Origin: Phycisphaerae bacterium
Lineage (GTDB): Bacteria; Planctomycetota; Phycisphaerae; UBA1845; CAIVHJ01
Direction: 5' to 3'
DNA length: 64,000 nt
Assembly: GCA_022072405.1 (NCBI GenBank)
Contig: JAJVHX010000004.1
Coordinates: forward strand, 62,001 to 126,000
Shown: positions 18,220-27,805 of the stretch, piece after piece
Position numbering within the stretch: position 1 is the first letter of the stretch
Layout: the number at the start of each line of letters is the position of its first letter
Position numbers and translations under genes: made by a program
The notes under the pieces: generated by a model
Database searches by the model: none
Told to the model about the DNA's origin: nothing
What the model saw: the letters and a program-made list of their open reading frames with translations, nothing else

Positions 18220-18492
18220 TCAGGCCAGGTGGGTCTGCAGCCGGTCGCGGATAGTGCTGGGGTCCGCCGCGGTGGATGAATTCAGGCTGGTGAGAATGTC
18301 CTGAATGATCTGCTTGGCGTCGGCCAGGGAATGATCATGCAGAAAACCATCGAAGATATGTTCACCGGAGAGCGCCCGATTAATCTCCGCATGCTTATTA
18401 TGTTCATCGAGCTCGGTGAAATAGACCACCCGATAACGGCGATCACCACCCCCCTCGCGATAAATTTCAAACATGGTTTTATCAGCGATCAT
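18220..18492 (-). CDS. Small conserved-looking protein of unknown function
   Basis: 90 residues, mixed alpha/beta. It begins MFEIYREGGGDRRYRVVYFTELDEHNK after five residues, has a central HIFDGFLHDHSLADAKQIIQ, and ends in a helix. Unrecognised. The ATG at 18492 has GGCGGTGAG upstream. It follows the activase gene (stop at 18543) by 50 bases and may be its last cistron, because the pspA promoter lies beyond it. Confidence 0.55.
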   Translation of the reverse strand: MIADKTMFEIYREGGGDRRYRVVYFTELDEHNKHAEINRALSGEHIFDGFLHDHSLADAKQIIQDILTSLNSSTAADPSTIRDRLQTHLA

Positions 18493-18542
18493 AAACTCAC
18501 CGCCAAACGAATGACTTCATTCCCGGACAGGGGGTCAGTTTA

Positions 18543-21500
18543 TCATACGGTCACCAGTTGGCCAATCTCCTCCCGCAGTTGTTGTTCATACTCGTGCAGT
18601 TGCCGCTCAATCTCAGAACGTTTGGCGGACTGATCGGCCAGTTTTTCACGATATCGACTGAGGAAGTAGTTGATCGTTTCCAGCCGGATTTTGATGCTGC
18701 CGGTCGGTTTGTTTTCGTCAATATCCTTGAAGCAGAAGTAGGGCGTGCCGCTGTTTTCGATGATCTCCTCGATAACGGAGTAGATCGGAGCATCGTGGCC
18801 GCACTTGAAACTGGAAAGTTCCAGCGCCACCAGGTTGGGATGACGGGCGGTATATTTGGCCGCCCAGATCTTACGCGAGGTGTTCTCACTGTAGGAATTT
18901 TTCCAGACATCCTCAATGCTGCAATTATCGGCGAAATCTCCCCGACGAACTTCATCGCCGAATAGACGCTCCAGAATATCCGCATCAATCGGCAGGGTAT
19001 CCTGCGTAAAGACCGGGTAGCCGAGTTTCTGCAGCTCATCCAGAATCTCGTGGTTCAGTCCCGGATCATTATGGTAGGGCCGGGCGAGCAGTACGATGCC
19101 GATCTTCTGGTCGCGTTCCAACTGTTCGAGGATGGCGCGGGCTTCACTTCGGCGGGCGGCGTCATATTCTTCCAAGGCCTTGAGTCCCTGCAGCACCGCC
19201 CGGCGCGATTCCTCTTCGGTCAGTCCCAGTTCATCCCCCCAGTCGAGGAACATCTGCCGTGCGCACAGGTTCGGCCGGTCGATATTCAGAAAGGTTTTCT
19301 TGAACACGATCTGGTTTTCCGCGAACAGATCATGTTCCTTGGTGAAAGCGGCGTGGACCGATTCCGTGGTGCCGACCACCGTGGGGCAGGCCCGCGAAGC
19401 CTGCACACCCTTCAGCCAGGTGGGGAACGAATCCACCATCGGAAAGAAGATGTGGGTCAGCGGCTCCTTGTGATGTTTTTCATAGATCAGGTTGTGGACG
19501 TGCGGGATGCCCACCTTACTGGGAAAGCAGGGGTCAATTGCGCCGCGCTTGGCGCCCGCCTTATAAAGTTCTTCGCTGGTATAGTCGGAAAAAACGATCT
19601 GCTTGGCGTCCAGTCCCAGTGACTGGAAGAACCCCATGAAGAAGGGCGTGTGACTGTACATATTGAGCACCCGGGGGATGCCGATGCGCAGTTCCGTGCG
19701 GCGGGCGATGCGGGCGGCCCGTTCCTCGATCTTCTGGCGATTCAGAAAATTCATGATCGTCACGCGCGGCGGTTCGTCCGCCACCGCTTCCACCTTGACC
19801 GGTTTGAACACTTCGCGCGACGAGATATCGACCATATTGGGGTTGGCTTTTTTCATGGCGTCGAGACCCTTCTTGATCTCGCGCATGTCGGCGACATCCT
19901 CCACCGTGCCTTTTTCGCAGGTGGCGATGATCAGCCGTTGCTCGCCGACGAAGAGCGGCACCTTGGTGTTTTTCTCCTGAACCGGGAAAGGTTGCGCCGG
20001 TTCGTTCTGGCGGACGCGGACCGCGTGGCCTGCTTCAGGCCCCTGCTTGAGCACCATGCTGCTCAGGTCCAGCGTCGGTTTTTTCTCGGCATCGGTGCGT
20101 ACATCGATGAAGGTGCGCAGACATTTATTTTTGCAGAAATAGCAGCGGGTCTCTTCGCTGCGAGTGGTGCGATACATGATCCGTTGCACCGCCGCCAGAC
20201 CGATGAAGCTGGTGCGGTGGCCTCTCTCGGCCCACATCCGCTGGGCTTCCAGTCCGCAGCCGATCGCCCCCGCTTCACCGCAATGGGGATGAACGATCAC
20301 CTCGGGAGTGACTCCGGATCCCACAAAGCGTGATTCGATGAAATCCACCTGTGATTTGACGGCGGCGAGGTTGTGCTGCGTACCGCCCTGGAGCAGGAAC
20401 TTGGTGCCCAGTTTGGCGAGGTTGGGAATCTGTGAGACATAGAGCCAGATATTTTTGGGCAGCACCGCCGCCAGTCCAGCCATGATCTCGTTCGGCTGCC
20501 AGCCCTGACGCTGAAAATCAACGATATCCGACTGCATGAAAACCGCACATCCATAACCGAACTCCGGCATGGCTTCGGCGCTGAAGGCGAGATCGGCGTA
20601 GTCAGTCACTTTGTAGCCGAAGGTCTGGGCGGTCGATTGCAGGAAATAGCCGTTACCCGCGCTGCATTGGGTATTGAGTTTGAAATCTTTCACCTGGCCA
20701 TGCTTGAGCATGATCAGCTTGATATCCTGCCCGCCGACATCGACGATCACGTCCGTACCCGGGAAGAAGTGCAGACCGCTCTGCGTGTGGGCCACCGTCT
20801 CTACCAGGGCCACATCAGCTTGCAGCACATCCTTGAGGATATCTTTCGCATAACCGGTGGTGCCCACGCCGAGCACGTCCAGCGTGCAACCCTGATCGGT
20901 AATCTGCTTTTCCAGCAGTGCGAAGATGTCCATTGTATCTTCGATGGGATTGCCTTTGGAGAGCTGATACGCTTTGGCGATAACCCGCCGCTGCTTATCC
21001 ACCAGCACGCCCTTGGTCGAGGTTGATCCACCATCGATGCCGATGAATGCTTCGATATGCGTGCCGGCGGGGAAGGGGACCGGCGTCCACTGGTGGGGCA
21101 GATAGCGCTGCCGGAAATGTTCGAGATCGTCAGCATCGCGGCTCAGACCGCGCGATCCCGCCGCCTTTTTCTCCTCACCGCGCCCGACCTCCAGATACCA
21201 GCGCAGCTCATCCAGGCCGCGATAAACACCCAGATTAGTATTGTCTTCCACTTCGCTCTTGCCGAATTCCACCGCCCCCAGTGCGGCGAAATACTGGGCG
21301 TTGTCGGGCACGATGATCAATTCTTCAACGCTCTTGCCCGGCGGAAGTTCAACTTTACGTTCTTCCCAGATGATGGGAATATTGTGTCGCCAGCAATCCT
21401 GCATACCTTTGATATAGGTATTGGGTCCGCCCAAGAGTAGCACGACCGGTCGCAGGGTGTGCCCGCGGGTCAGCACGGAGAGGTTCTGCATCACGATCGA

Positions 21501-22328
21501 TTCAAACAGCGAAGCCATCAGTTCGTCCGCTGGAATGCCCTGTTTCTGCAGACCGTTGATGTCAGTCTCGGCAAAAACGCCGCACTTGCCCGCCACCGGA
21601 TGGAGGCGGATATCGAAATAACCCATCTGGCTGAGCTGCGTGGCGGGGATCTTCAGCTTGGCGTTGATCTTGTCGATAACCGCCCCGGTGCCGCCGGCGC
21701 ACTTGTCGTTCATCGAGGGGATTTTTTTCTTCTTGCCGGTTTCCTCATCGGGTTTGAAGACGATGATTTTGGCATCCTGGCCGCCCAGCTCGATGACGGA
21801 TTGCACCTGCGGATAGAGTTTTTCGACGGCCAGACTGACGGCGTTTACTTCCTGCACAAACTGGGCGCCGATACGCCGACCGATCGACGTGCCGCCCGAA
21901 CCGGTCATGAATATCCGAAAGGCATTCTGCGGCACATCGGGAAGCTGCTGCTGCATCGCCGTCAGCATGTCGAGACATTTTTCGGGCTGCTTGGTGTCGT
22001 GACGCTGATAATCCTTGGCCAGAATCTGATCAGTGATCGGATCGACCACCACATACTTCACGGTGGTTGAACCGACGTCGAGACCCACCATCAGACCCTG
22101 AGGATATTGATCGGTGCCGGCGAACTCGACGTTCTGCTGAGCCGGGCGAGTTTTTTCCAGCTTGAGCGTCCCGAGATTGAGTTGAATCACTTTCGGTTCT
22201 TCGGCAGCTCCTGATCCACAGCCGCCGCTGCTGCAACCGCCCCCGGAACCGCTCTTCATCAACGGCAGACTTTTTGACTTGGAATTCTCAAACGATTCGT
22301 TATGTGCAATCACAAAATACATCCTCAT
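18543..22328 (-). CDS. Giant CoA-dehydratase activase: two BadF/BcrA ASKHA ATPase domains plus DUF2229-type region
   Basis: 1,261 residues. ATPase domain 1 starts at about 80 (GLMVGLDVGSTTVKYVVVD) and carries the two cluster-ligand cysteines typical of 2-hydroxyacyl-CoA dehydratase activators (C210 in CAGGTG, C249 in GKCGVFAE). Domain 2 starts near 427 (FIGIDGGSTSTKGVLVD) with CSAGNG and GYGCAVF. A cysteine motif (CYFCKNKC) near 745 and a DUF2229-like region fill the rest. ATP hydrolysis in this family drives a [4Fe-4S]-mediated low-potential electron to a reductase. A Gly/Ser/Cys-rich segment (GGGCSSGGCGSG) precedes domain 1. The start is uncertain: ATG 22328, 22322 or 22259, none with a good ribosome binding site. 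Its presumed acceptor is encoded at 22990-24768. Confidence 0.88.
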   Translation of the reverse strand: MRMYFVIAHNESFENSKSKSLPLMKSGSGGGCSSGGCGSGAAEEPKVIQLNLGTLKLEKTRPAQQNVEFAGTDQYPQGLMVGLDVGSTTVKYVVVDPITDQILAKDYQRHDTKQPEKCLDMLTAMQQQLPDVPQNAFRIFMTGSGGTSIGRRIGAQFVQEVNAVSLAVEKLYPQVQSVIELGGQDAKIIVFKPDEETGKKKKIPSMNDKCAGGTGAVIDKINAKLKIPATQLSQMGYFDIRLHPVAGKCGVFAETDINGLQKQGIPADELMASLFESIVMQNLSVLTRGHTLRPVVLLLGGPNTYIKGMQDCWRHNIPIIWEERKVELPPGKSVEELIIVPDNAQYFAALGAVEFGKSEVEDNTNLGVYRGLDELRWYLEVGRGEEKKAAGSRGLSRDADDLEHFRQRYLPHQWTPVPFPAGTHIEAFIGIDGGSTSTKGVLVDKQRRVIAKAYQLSKGNPIEDTMDIFALLEKQITDQGCTLDVLGVGTTGYAKDILKDVLQADVALVETVAHTQSGLHFFPGTDVIVDVGGQDIKLIMLKHGQVKDFKLNTQCSAGNGYFLQSTAQTFGYKVTDYADLAFSAEAMPEFGYGCAVFMQSDIVDFQRQGWQPNEIMAGLAAVLPKNIWLYVSQIPNLAKLGTKFLLQGGTQHNLAAVKSQVDFIESRFVGSGVTPEVIVHPHCGEAGAIGCGLEAQRMWAERGHRTSFIGLAAVQRIMYRTTRSEETRCYFCKNKCLRTFIDVRTDAEKKPTLDLSSMVLKQGPEAGHAVRVRQNEPAQPFPVQEKNTKVPLFVGEQRLIIATCEKGTVEDVADMREIKKGLDAMKKANPNMVDISSREVFKPVKVEAVADEPPRVTIMNFLNRQKIEERAARIARRTELRIGIPRVLNMYSHTPFFMGFFQSLGLDAKQIVFSDYTSEELYKAGAKRGAIDPCFPSKVGIPHVHNLIYEKHHKEPLTHIFFPMVDSFPTWLKGVQASRACPTVVGTTESVHAAFTKEHDLFAENQIVFKKTFLNIDRPNLCARQMFLDWGDELGLTEEESRRAVLQGLKALEEYDAARRSEARAILEQLERDQKIGIVLLARPYHNDPGLNHEILDELQKLGYPVFTQDTLPIDADILERLFGDEVRRGDFADNCSIEDVWKNSYSENTSRKIWAAKYTARHPNLVALELSSFKCGHDAPIYSVIEEIIENSGTPYFCFKDIDENKPTGSIKIRLETINYFLSRYREKLADQSAKRSEIERQLHEYEQQLREEIGQLVTV

Positions 22329-22429
22329 TAAAAGTCGTCAATTTATGGGTGGCTTGGTCAGCCCATCGCCCATCATCAGTTGCGGCGCACAGCGACGTCC
22401 GCTGCCTGCTGTTGTTAGACTGCCGGCTT

Positions 22430-22915
22430 CTAGCCACGAACCGCCGCCTCGATCACGGCGATGTTTATTTTTTTCATCGTCATCATGGCATCGAACGCCC
22501 GCTTGGCGGCGGCGAGATCCGGGCTGGTATATGCCCGGGTCAGCGCGATTGGCGTAATTTGCCAGGAGACGCCCCACTTGTCTTTGCACCAACCGCACTC
22601 GCTCTCCTGGCCACCGTTGTCGACGATCGCGCTCCAATATCGATCGGTCTCAGCCTGATCTTTCGTGGCAACCTGGAACGAAAACGCTTCATTTTGCTTG
22701 AACGCGGGCCCACCGTTCAGCCCCAGGCAGGGAATGCCCATCACGGTGAACTCGACTGTCAATACGTCCCCTTGCTTGCCCGACGGATAGTCGCCCGGCG
22801 CGCGATGCACCGGGCCGACGAACGAATCGGGAAAGGTTTTGGCATAGAATCGCGCCGCCGCCTCGGCATCGCGTTCATACCAAAGACAAACCGTGTTCTT
22901 TGCGAACGACGTCAT
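22430..22915 (-). CDS. VOC-superfamily protein (PhnB/3-demethylubiquinone-methyltransferase-like)
   Basis: 161 residues. Typical PhnB-like features: NTVCLWYERDAEAAARFYAKTF at the N-terminus, GDVLTVEFTVMGIPCLGLNGG in the middle, and ECGWCKDKWGVSWQI and KRAFDAMMTMKKINIAVIEAA near the C-terminus. The role in this subfamily is usually unknown; members fold as glyoxalase/bleomycin-resistance-like dimers. The ATG is preceded by TGGAG. It lies between two genes expected to work together (activase and dehydratase-like partner), with gaps of 74 and 101 bases, and looks inserted rather than functionally linked. Confidence 0.85.
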   Translation of the reverse strand: MTSFAKNTVCLWYERDAEAAARFYAKTFPDSFVGPVHRAPGDYPSGKQGDVLTVEFTVMGIPCLGLNGGPAFKQNEAFSFQVATKDQAETDRYWSAIVDNGGQESECGWCKDKWGVSWQITPIALTRAYTSPDLAAAKRAFDAMMTMKKINIAVIEAAVRG

Positions 22916-22989
22916 GATGGTTCTCCATCACACATAGAAGTCGAATCTGAGCCGTTCCGGGATGAAGTCATCGATTCCTCATCGGCAGT

Positions 22990-24768
22990 CTAACCGTGGT
23001 TAGCAGAACCGGTTAGTTCTTTTACCTGACCCTGGACACGGGTTTCTTCTTTTTTCATCTGCTCGCTGACCTGCAGGATGAATTGAGCCGCTTTACCGGC
23101 GATACCCTCGTGGTGACCCAGGTTTTGAACCGGTCGGCGCAGCTCCGGTCGCCGAGCCACATAGGAACGAATCTGCTCCAGGGTGTAGCCGCTGCGCTCG
23201 ACCGCCTGGTGGAATTCTTCTTTGCACTTGGCCTTGGCTTCACCCAAAGCCATCTGCACCCGCGAGTGGGCGTTGATGTCGCCCTCGCCGGAGGTTTCAA
23301 TCGGAATATAGATCATGTCGGGGAAATGGTTGATCACCGCCGCCTGGGCCCCGTCCGATTGCGTACTGGGCATGCAACCGAACGGCTTTAAGCTCAGCAC
23401 CATGTGGCAATAACCCTTGCTGGTGTAGTAGATATTTTTGGCGACTTCGAGATGGCCTTCACCGCCGGCCGAGCGGGCGTTGTAATAGGGATGACCCATC
23501 CGCTGCAATTCGAGCTGGTCGATCTGAGCATGGGTCGTTCCGCCCAGCGCGTCGCGCAAGCGATTGTATTCTCGCAGAATGATTTTTTTGGCCAGTTCCA
23601 GCGTGAACATTTTTTTGCGATAGGCGAACTCATGAGTGAGGCGCTGCTTGAGATTCCAGGTGGGAATCGGCTGATCATTCACCAGACCGCGACTATCACC
23701 GGCATACATCCGCGCCTGATTGAGCAGATAAAGAATCCAGGTCGTCACCGGTTCGACCAGCACTTCCGCTCCCTGTCCTTCGAGGAAGGGGAACATGCGG
23801 AAGTTGCCGTCGCCTTCGGTGGTCTGGGCCCAGAATTCACCGGTTACCTTGACAATCGGCTTGGGGCGGGTGAAATCCACTTCGATCTCGCTCTGGATCA
23901 GCTCCAGACATTCGCGCAGTCCGTCAATGAAATAGTCGCTGCGCAGTTGATCGAGGAATTTTTCCGCGTCGTTGGCATTGGCCACCGGGGCGACCTTGGC
24001 CATCAGGTGGGCCACAAAGCCGCCGGTGATCTCGTTATAGTTTTTTTGTCGGATGAGTTTCTGCATGATGACCATGCAGCGGGCGAACACGGCGTCGGTC
24101 TGCCCCGGAACCACTTCGTACGGCCGAATCTGGTAAGCCAGCTCGTTGAGCAGATCGCCGATAAAGATGGCATTGAGAATGGTCAGGAAAAAGTTGAGGT
24201 CCATTTCCAGGCCGGCTTCAACGCTGGCCTGATCCAACCCGCCCTTCTGCTGGAAGAGCATCACCCGGAAACCGTCAAAACCACTGTTCCGCAGTGCTAA
24301 TCGATATTCCGCCTCGTACATCCCGAAGCGGCAAGGCCCGCAGGCCCCCGCGGTCAGGAAAACGTAATTACTGAGAATCTGCTCGGTGGGCAGCCCCTGC
24401 TTGTCGCGCAGGTCCTTGAGGTAATTCACCAGCGCCCCAACCGTGAAGTAGGTCGGATTGCACTGCCCATTGTTGCCATATTCCTTGCCGGCTTGAAAAT
24501 CCGCTTTGACCGGCGTGGGAACCAGCGCAATCTTGTAACCCAAGCCTTCCAGTCCGGCGTGGATCATTTCCTCGTGGCGCGTAGTCAAGCCGCCCAGGAG
24601 AATCGTCACCTGCTCACGTTCGGATTTGGTGAAGGCTCGTTCGGTGGGGCGGCGGAAGTGCTGTACTTCATCGCGCTGCAGACCCGCCTGCCGTAACAGA
24701 CGCTCACGTTCCTGGGCTACTTGACGCTGAATGTCCTGCTCGTCCTGAACCACGGGTAATGAGGGCAT
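22990..24768 (-). CDS. 2-hydroxyacyl-CoA dehydratase D-like / double-cubane-type reductase partner (COG3581-like)
   Basis: 592 residues from the ATG at 24768, preceded by GAGAGGA; the longer frame to 24834 is less likely. Conserved cysteines lie in GQCNPTYFTVGALV, AGACGPCRFGMYEAEYR and KPFGCMPSTQSDGAQAA, the pattern of proteins that hold an Fe-S cluster and accept electrons from BadF-type activases. No separate dehydratase alpha/beta subunits are encoded nearby. Established knowledge: activase/double-cubane pairs perform ATP-driven low-potential reductions. The substrate here cannot be read from the sequence. It is the first gene of the group that includes the VOC and activase genes. Confidence 0.8.
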   Translation of the reverse strand: MPSLPVVQDEQDIQRQVAQERERLLRQAGLQRDEVQHFRRPTERAFTKSEREQVTILLGGLTTRHEEMIHAGLEGLGYKIALVPTPVKADFQAGKEYGNNGQCNPTYFTVGALVNYLKDLRDKQGLPTEQILSNYVFLTAGACGPCRFGMYEAEYRLALRNSGFDGFRVMLFQQKGGLDQASVEAGLEMDLNFFLTILNAIFIGDLLNELAYQIRPYEVVPGQTDAVFARCMVIMQKLIRQKNYNEITGGFVAHLMAKVAPVANANDAEKFLDQLRSDYFIDGLRECLELIQSEIEVDFTRPKPIVKVTGEFWAQTTEGDGNFRMFPFLEGQGAEVLVEPVTTWILYLLNQARMYAGDSRGLVNDQPIPTWNLKQRLTHEFAYRKKMFTLELAKKIILREYNRLRDALGGTTHAQIDQLELQRMGHPYYNARSAGGEGHLEVAKNIYYTSKGYCHMVLSLKPFGCMPSTQSDGAQAAVINHFPDMIYIPIETSGEGDINAHSRVQMALGEAKAKCKEEFHQAVERSGYTLEQIRSYVARRPELRRPVQNLGHHEGIAGKAAQFILQVSEQMKKEETRVQGQVKELTGSANHG

Positions 24769-25082
24769 AGCAATAAATCCTCTCACTGATGATTGGGTTA
24801 CTGATGGTTGTTCATCGTTGGTGTATACCTTCAACCAAGACGATCAATTATGCAATACAAAAATAGTGCTATTTAATAATAATCAGTCCATAAATAAAAC
24901 GGACTGATTCAGATAAGAGAGGTGGTTTATCGAGGATTAGTCTGGCCATAGGTTTAAAATAGTAGTAGACGAATATTATTTATCTGTTTTTCTCTGCGTG
25001 ATAGTCCCATGACAGATTATGGTATTACCCCAAGATGGGTGATGCGATGCAACTATCCATCAACCCGGATAGGGTGATGGCT
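24769..25082. other. AT-rich intergenic region with two inverted repeats
   Basis: A 314-base gap, much richer in A+T than its surroundings. AATCAGTCC (24881-24889) and GGACTGATT (24901-24909) form a perfect 9-bp inverted repeat with an 11-nt loop. AAATAG/CTATTT (24861-24874) forms a shorter one. Both lie upstream of the dehydratase-like gene and could be operator sites. No reading frame of interest. Confidence 0.45.
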
Positions 25083-26759
25083 CTAATTCTTAGACCATGA
25101 ATGATTTTCGAATGGCGCTGCATGACCTTCCGTGACATACATTGCGCCGAAGGCAGGAGTCCAGGGCGTGGGTATTCCGGTAATTTCTGTCAGCGTGATG
25201 GACCGCTGATTTTTCTTTAATTGATAGACATCATAACTGTCGATCCGGGTGACACGTTCATAATGGTTGGTGACGTAAGTGAAAAACAAATCCATTTCCT
25301 GCAGCGGGGGAGCGCGCATGATGGAGTCGGAATTTTGCCAGGACCACTGGGACCGTCGTACCGGATCGAGCGGCGGCTGACTCCGGTTGAAGGTATCGAT
25401 GATCAGCACCGGCTGATGCGACTGTAGCTCCTGCATAAAGGTACGAATCTTGTCACCGTTTGTGTAACCGACATAGAACAACGGGTATTGTGCACACATC
25501 TGGCTGGGCGAACGGCGATTGCTGAGAAAGTTAAAATGAGCCTCCGCGCCCCACAATAACACCGTGTCGCTGGGCTGCGTATGGGATTGAATGTAGCTGA
25601 CCAGCGGGTGGGTGTAGTTGGGCTGGTATTTCTGCAGCCTCCAGCTCAAAACACGCAGAGGCAATAAACAGGATGCAACGATCAATGCGCATGTGAATAC
25701 CCGGATCAGGCTGCGTCCGGTAGCAGTTGGGGTCACCATGCTGACCAGTTGTGCAAGATATCCGAACCATGCTGCACTGATCACCGCCATGGTGGGCAAC
25801 CAGATGATATAATAATGAGAAGCCGGATAGGGACTGAGACAGGCGAGTGACCATTGTATCGGCAGATCCAGCAGGCAGAGAGCGTAGAGTCGATTGAAGG
25901 AGAGGCCTTGCCGGTGGTGCTGAATCCAGGTGCCTATTCCCGCGATCCAGGCGACCAGGGCGAACATGAACAGGCCCGACTTGGAAAACAGTTCGATTCC
26001 GCTCAGAAAATTTCGGATCCGTTGAATCAGCTCCACCTGGATATATCGGGAATTCCAGCCGAAGGATTGGTCCCATAGATCCGCCCAGATGCCATGGTAA
26101 CTGGCCCAGCCATAAATCAAGGCCCAGATCAGCGCACCGCCCGTACCCATGGCGGCCAGACGGGCCATTCCCAGTCGCCAGCGGTTGCGTTGCAGACCAC
26201 ACAGGATCGTGAATAATCCGATCGAAAAACCGACCCCCATCAGATTCGGTCGCAGCGCCGACAGCAGGCCGAAGATCATCCCGAGGGCAAATCCCAATCG
26301 CCAACCAGTTGAACGTAATAATAGAAGGAAAAGAGCCAGCGCCGCAAAATGGAGGGATAGCGCGTATTGCTCGTTGTAATTGCCATGTTCTTCGAGCAGA
26401 GTCAGACTGATCAGCCAGATAATAGAACCGAATAGCGCGGGCCAGGGACCGAACTCTCGCTTCATTACCCAGTAACCCAACAGGGCTGCGGTGCTGAGTG
26501 AAATCAAGCCCATCAACCAGATACCCCAGAAGGAGCCACCTGTAAGATGCAGCCCCGCCTCCCCGATCATGTAGATCAGTGGCGGTTTGCATTCCCAGGC
26601 ATCTCGATAGGGTAGATCCCCTTCATACATGACCTGACTGATATATGCGTATTGGCCTTCGTCTCGGAACGGAACCGGGCGAAAAGCTGGCGAGCTGGGT
26701 AAATGCGCCAGAAGGGCCAAAAGAAGCAGCAATGGTAATGCTATGCGTTGTAATGACAT
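25083..26759 (-). CDS. ArnT/PMT-like membrane glycosyltransferase (GT39/GT83 type)
   Basis: 558 residues with about eleven membrane helices in the first 380 and a soluble C-terminal part of about 170. The first periplasmic loop has FRDEGQYAYISQVMYEG and YRDAWECKPPLIYMIG, whose Asp-Glu and Lys-Pro pattern is typical of polyprenyl-phosphate-sugar-dependent transferases (RgtA-D-like). It would move a sugar from undecaprenyl phosphate to lipid A, protein or glycan on the periplasmic side. It is divergent from the rfb genes, with 184 bases between starts, and is probably part of the same surface-glycan locus; the GtrB-like enzyme at 30348 could make its donor. Confidence 0.78.
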   Translation of the reverse strand: MSLQRIALPLLLLLALLAHLPSSPAFRPVPFRDEGQYAYISQVMYEGDLPYRDAWECKPPLIYMIGEAGLHLTGGSFWGIWLMGLISLSTAALLGYWVMKREFGPWPALFGSIIWLISLTLLEEHGNYNEQYALSLHFAALALFLLLLRSTGWRLGFALGMIFGLLSALRPNLMGVGFSIGLFTILCGLQRNRWRLGMARLAAMGTGGALIWALIYGWASYHGIWADLWDQSFGWNSRYIQVELIQRIRNFLSGIELFSKSGLFMFALVAWIAGIGTWIQHHRQGLSFNRLYALCLLDLPIQWSLACLSPYPASHYYIIWLPTMAVISAAWFGYLAQLVSMVTPTATGRSLIRVFTCALIVASCLLPLRVLSWRLQKYQPNYTHPLVSYIQSHTQPSDTVLLWGAEAHFNFLSNRRSPSQMCAQYPLFYVGYTNGDKIRTFMQELQSHQPVLIIDTFNRSQPPLDPVRRSQWSWQNSDSIMRAPPLQEMDLFFTYVTNHYERVTRIDSYDVYQLKKNQRSITLTEITGIPTPWTPAFGAMYVTEGHAAPFENHSWSKN

Positions 26760-26856
26760 ACGTGTAATTAATTCACAATCAGCACCAAGACAGGACTATT
26801 AAAAAGATATCTTATACCCACAATTAAGCTATCGGGATATTTCTTAAACTCATGAA

Positions 26857-26886
26857 TTGAGTTACGGGAAAAAATGTTTTTATATG
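26857..26886 (+). promoter_or_regulatory. Candidate promoter for the rfb gene cluster
   Basis: TTGAGT (26857-26862) and TATATG (26881-26886) are separated by 18 bases (17 if the -10 is read as TTATAT), about 58 bases before the rfbF ATG, in the AT-rich divergent gap. The match is moderate. Confidence 0.35.
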
Positions 26887-26943
26887 TTCAAAGGCCAAAT
26901 GGCGTCCGATTAAATGAGCGACCTGAGATAACAGGAGCTCGGT

Positions 26944-27801
26944 ATGAAAGTCGTCATACTATGCGGCGGAGAAGGCACCCGGCTCAAGGAAGAGACCGAG
27001 TTTCGCCCCAAGCCGATGGTGCCCATCGGAAACAGACCAATCCTGTGGCATATCATGAAGCTCTACGCCAGCCAGGGCTTTTCAGATTTCGTTCTATGCC
27101 TGGGCTATCGTGGGTGGGACATCAAAGAGTATTTCCTCAATTACCGGACGATGAACAGTGATTTTCGCGTGCAGCTGGGGTTTGATCGAGCAATCGATTT
27201 TTACAACCAACCGGATGCAGAGAATTGGACGGTCACACTGGCGGAGACCGGCCTGAAAACCATGACCGGTGGGCGAATCAAGCGGATCGCCAAATATCTG
27301 ACGCCAGGTGAAGATTTCATGGTGACTTATGGCGATGGCTTGGCGGACATCGATCTGCAGGAACTGTTGAAATTTCATCGTTCTCACCAGCGGCTCGCGA
27401 CGCTCAGCGCGGTCAGCCCGCATGGACGTTTCGGTGAATTGAATATCAATCCGCAACAGATGATCGATCGTTTTGCGGAAAAGCCGGAAAATGAAGTGGA
27501 GCGGCGGATTTCGGGCGGCTTTTTCATTTTCAAGTATGGCCTGCTCGATTATCTGACGGATGATCAATGCGTGCTGGAACGGGCTCCGCTGGAGCAGCTG
27601 GCTGGCGCGGGGCAATTGATGGCCTATCAGCACAATGGTTTCTGGCAGTGCATGGACACCTATCGCGAATATGTGGAGTTGAACCAGGCGTGGGTGAATG
27701 GCACCGCTCCCTGGGCAGTCTGGCAGCGTTCGGCGCCGATGCTGAATGTGGAACTGCCGCCACCCAGCGACGCCTATCAACCCCAACAACTGCTGGTATA
27801 A
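26944..27801 (+). CDS. rfbF: Glucose-1-phosphate cytidylyltransferase
   Basis: 285 residues. The nucleotidyltransferase signature is at the very start ([12 protein letters not shown], then [19 protein letters not shown]), followed by [11 protein letters not shown] and [15 protein letters not shown], all characteristic of RfbF rather than of dTDP- or UDP-glucose enzymes. It makes CDP-D-glucose from CTP and glucose-1-phosphate, the first step to CDP-linked 3,6-dideoxyhexoses. It is about 25 residues longer than usual at the C-terminus. AGGAG precedes the ATG. The next gene starts 4 bases after its stop. Confidence 0.93.
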   Translation: MKVVILCGGEGTRLKEETEFRPKPMVPIGNRPILWHIMKLYASQGFSDFVLCLGYRGWDIKEYFLNYRTMNSDFRVQLGFDRAIDFYNQPDAENWTVTLAETGLKTMTGGRIKRIAKYLTPGEDFMVTYGDGLADIDLQELLKFHRSHQRLATLSAVSPHGRFGELNINPQQMIDRFAEKPENEVERRISGGFFIFKYGLLDYLTDDQCVLERAPLEQLAGAGQLMAYQHNGFWQCMDTYREYVELNQAWVNGTAPWAVWQRSAPMLNVELPPPSDAYQPQQLLV

Positions 27802-27805
27802 GAAT

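Noticed and set aside
23404-24300. 298-codon plus-strand frame opposite the dehydratase-like gene
   Set aside because: Antisense shadow of a gene with conserved cysteine motifs.
25531-26592. 353-codon minus-strand frame overlapping the ArnT-like gene
   Set aside because: Same-strand alternative frame without membrane segments; the 558-residue frame has a coherent membrane protein pattern.
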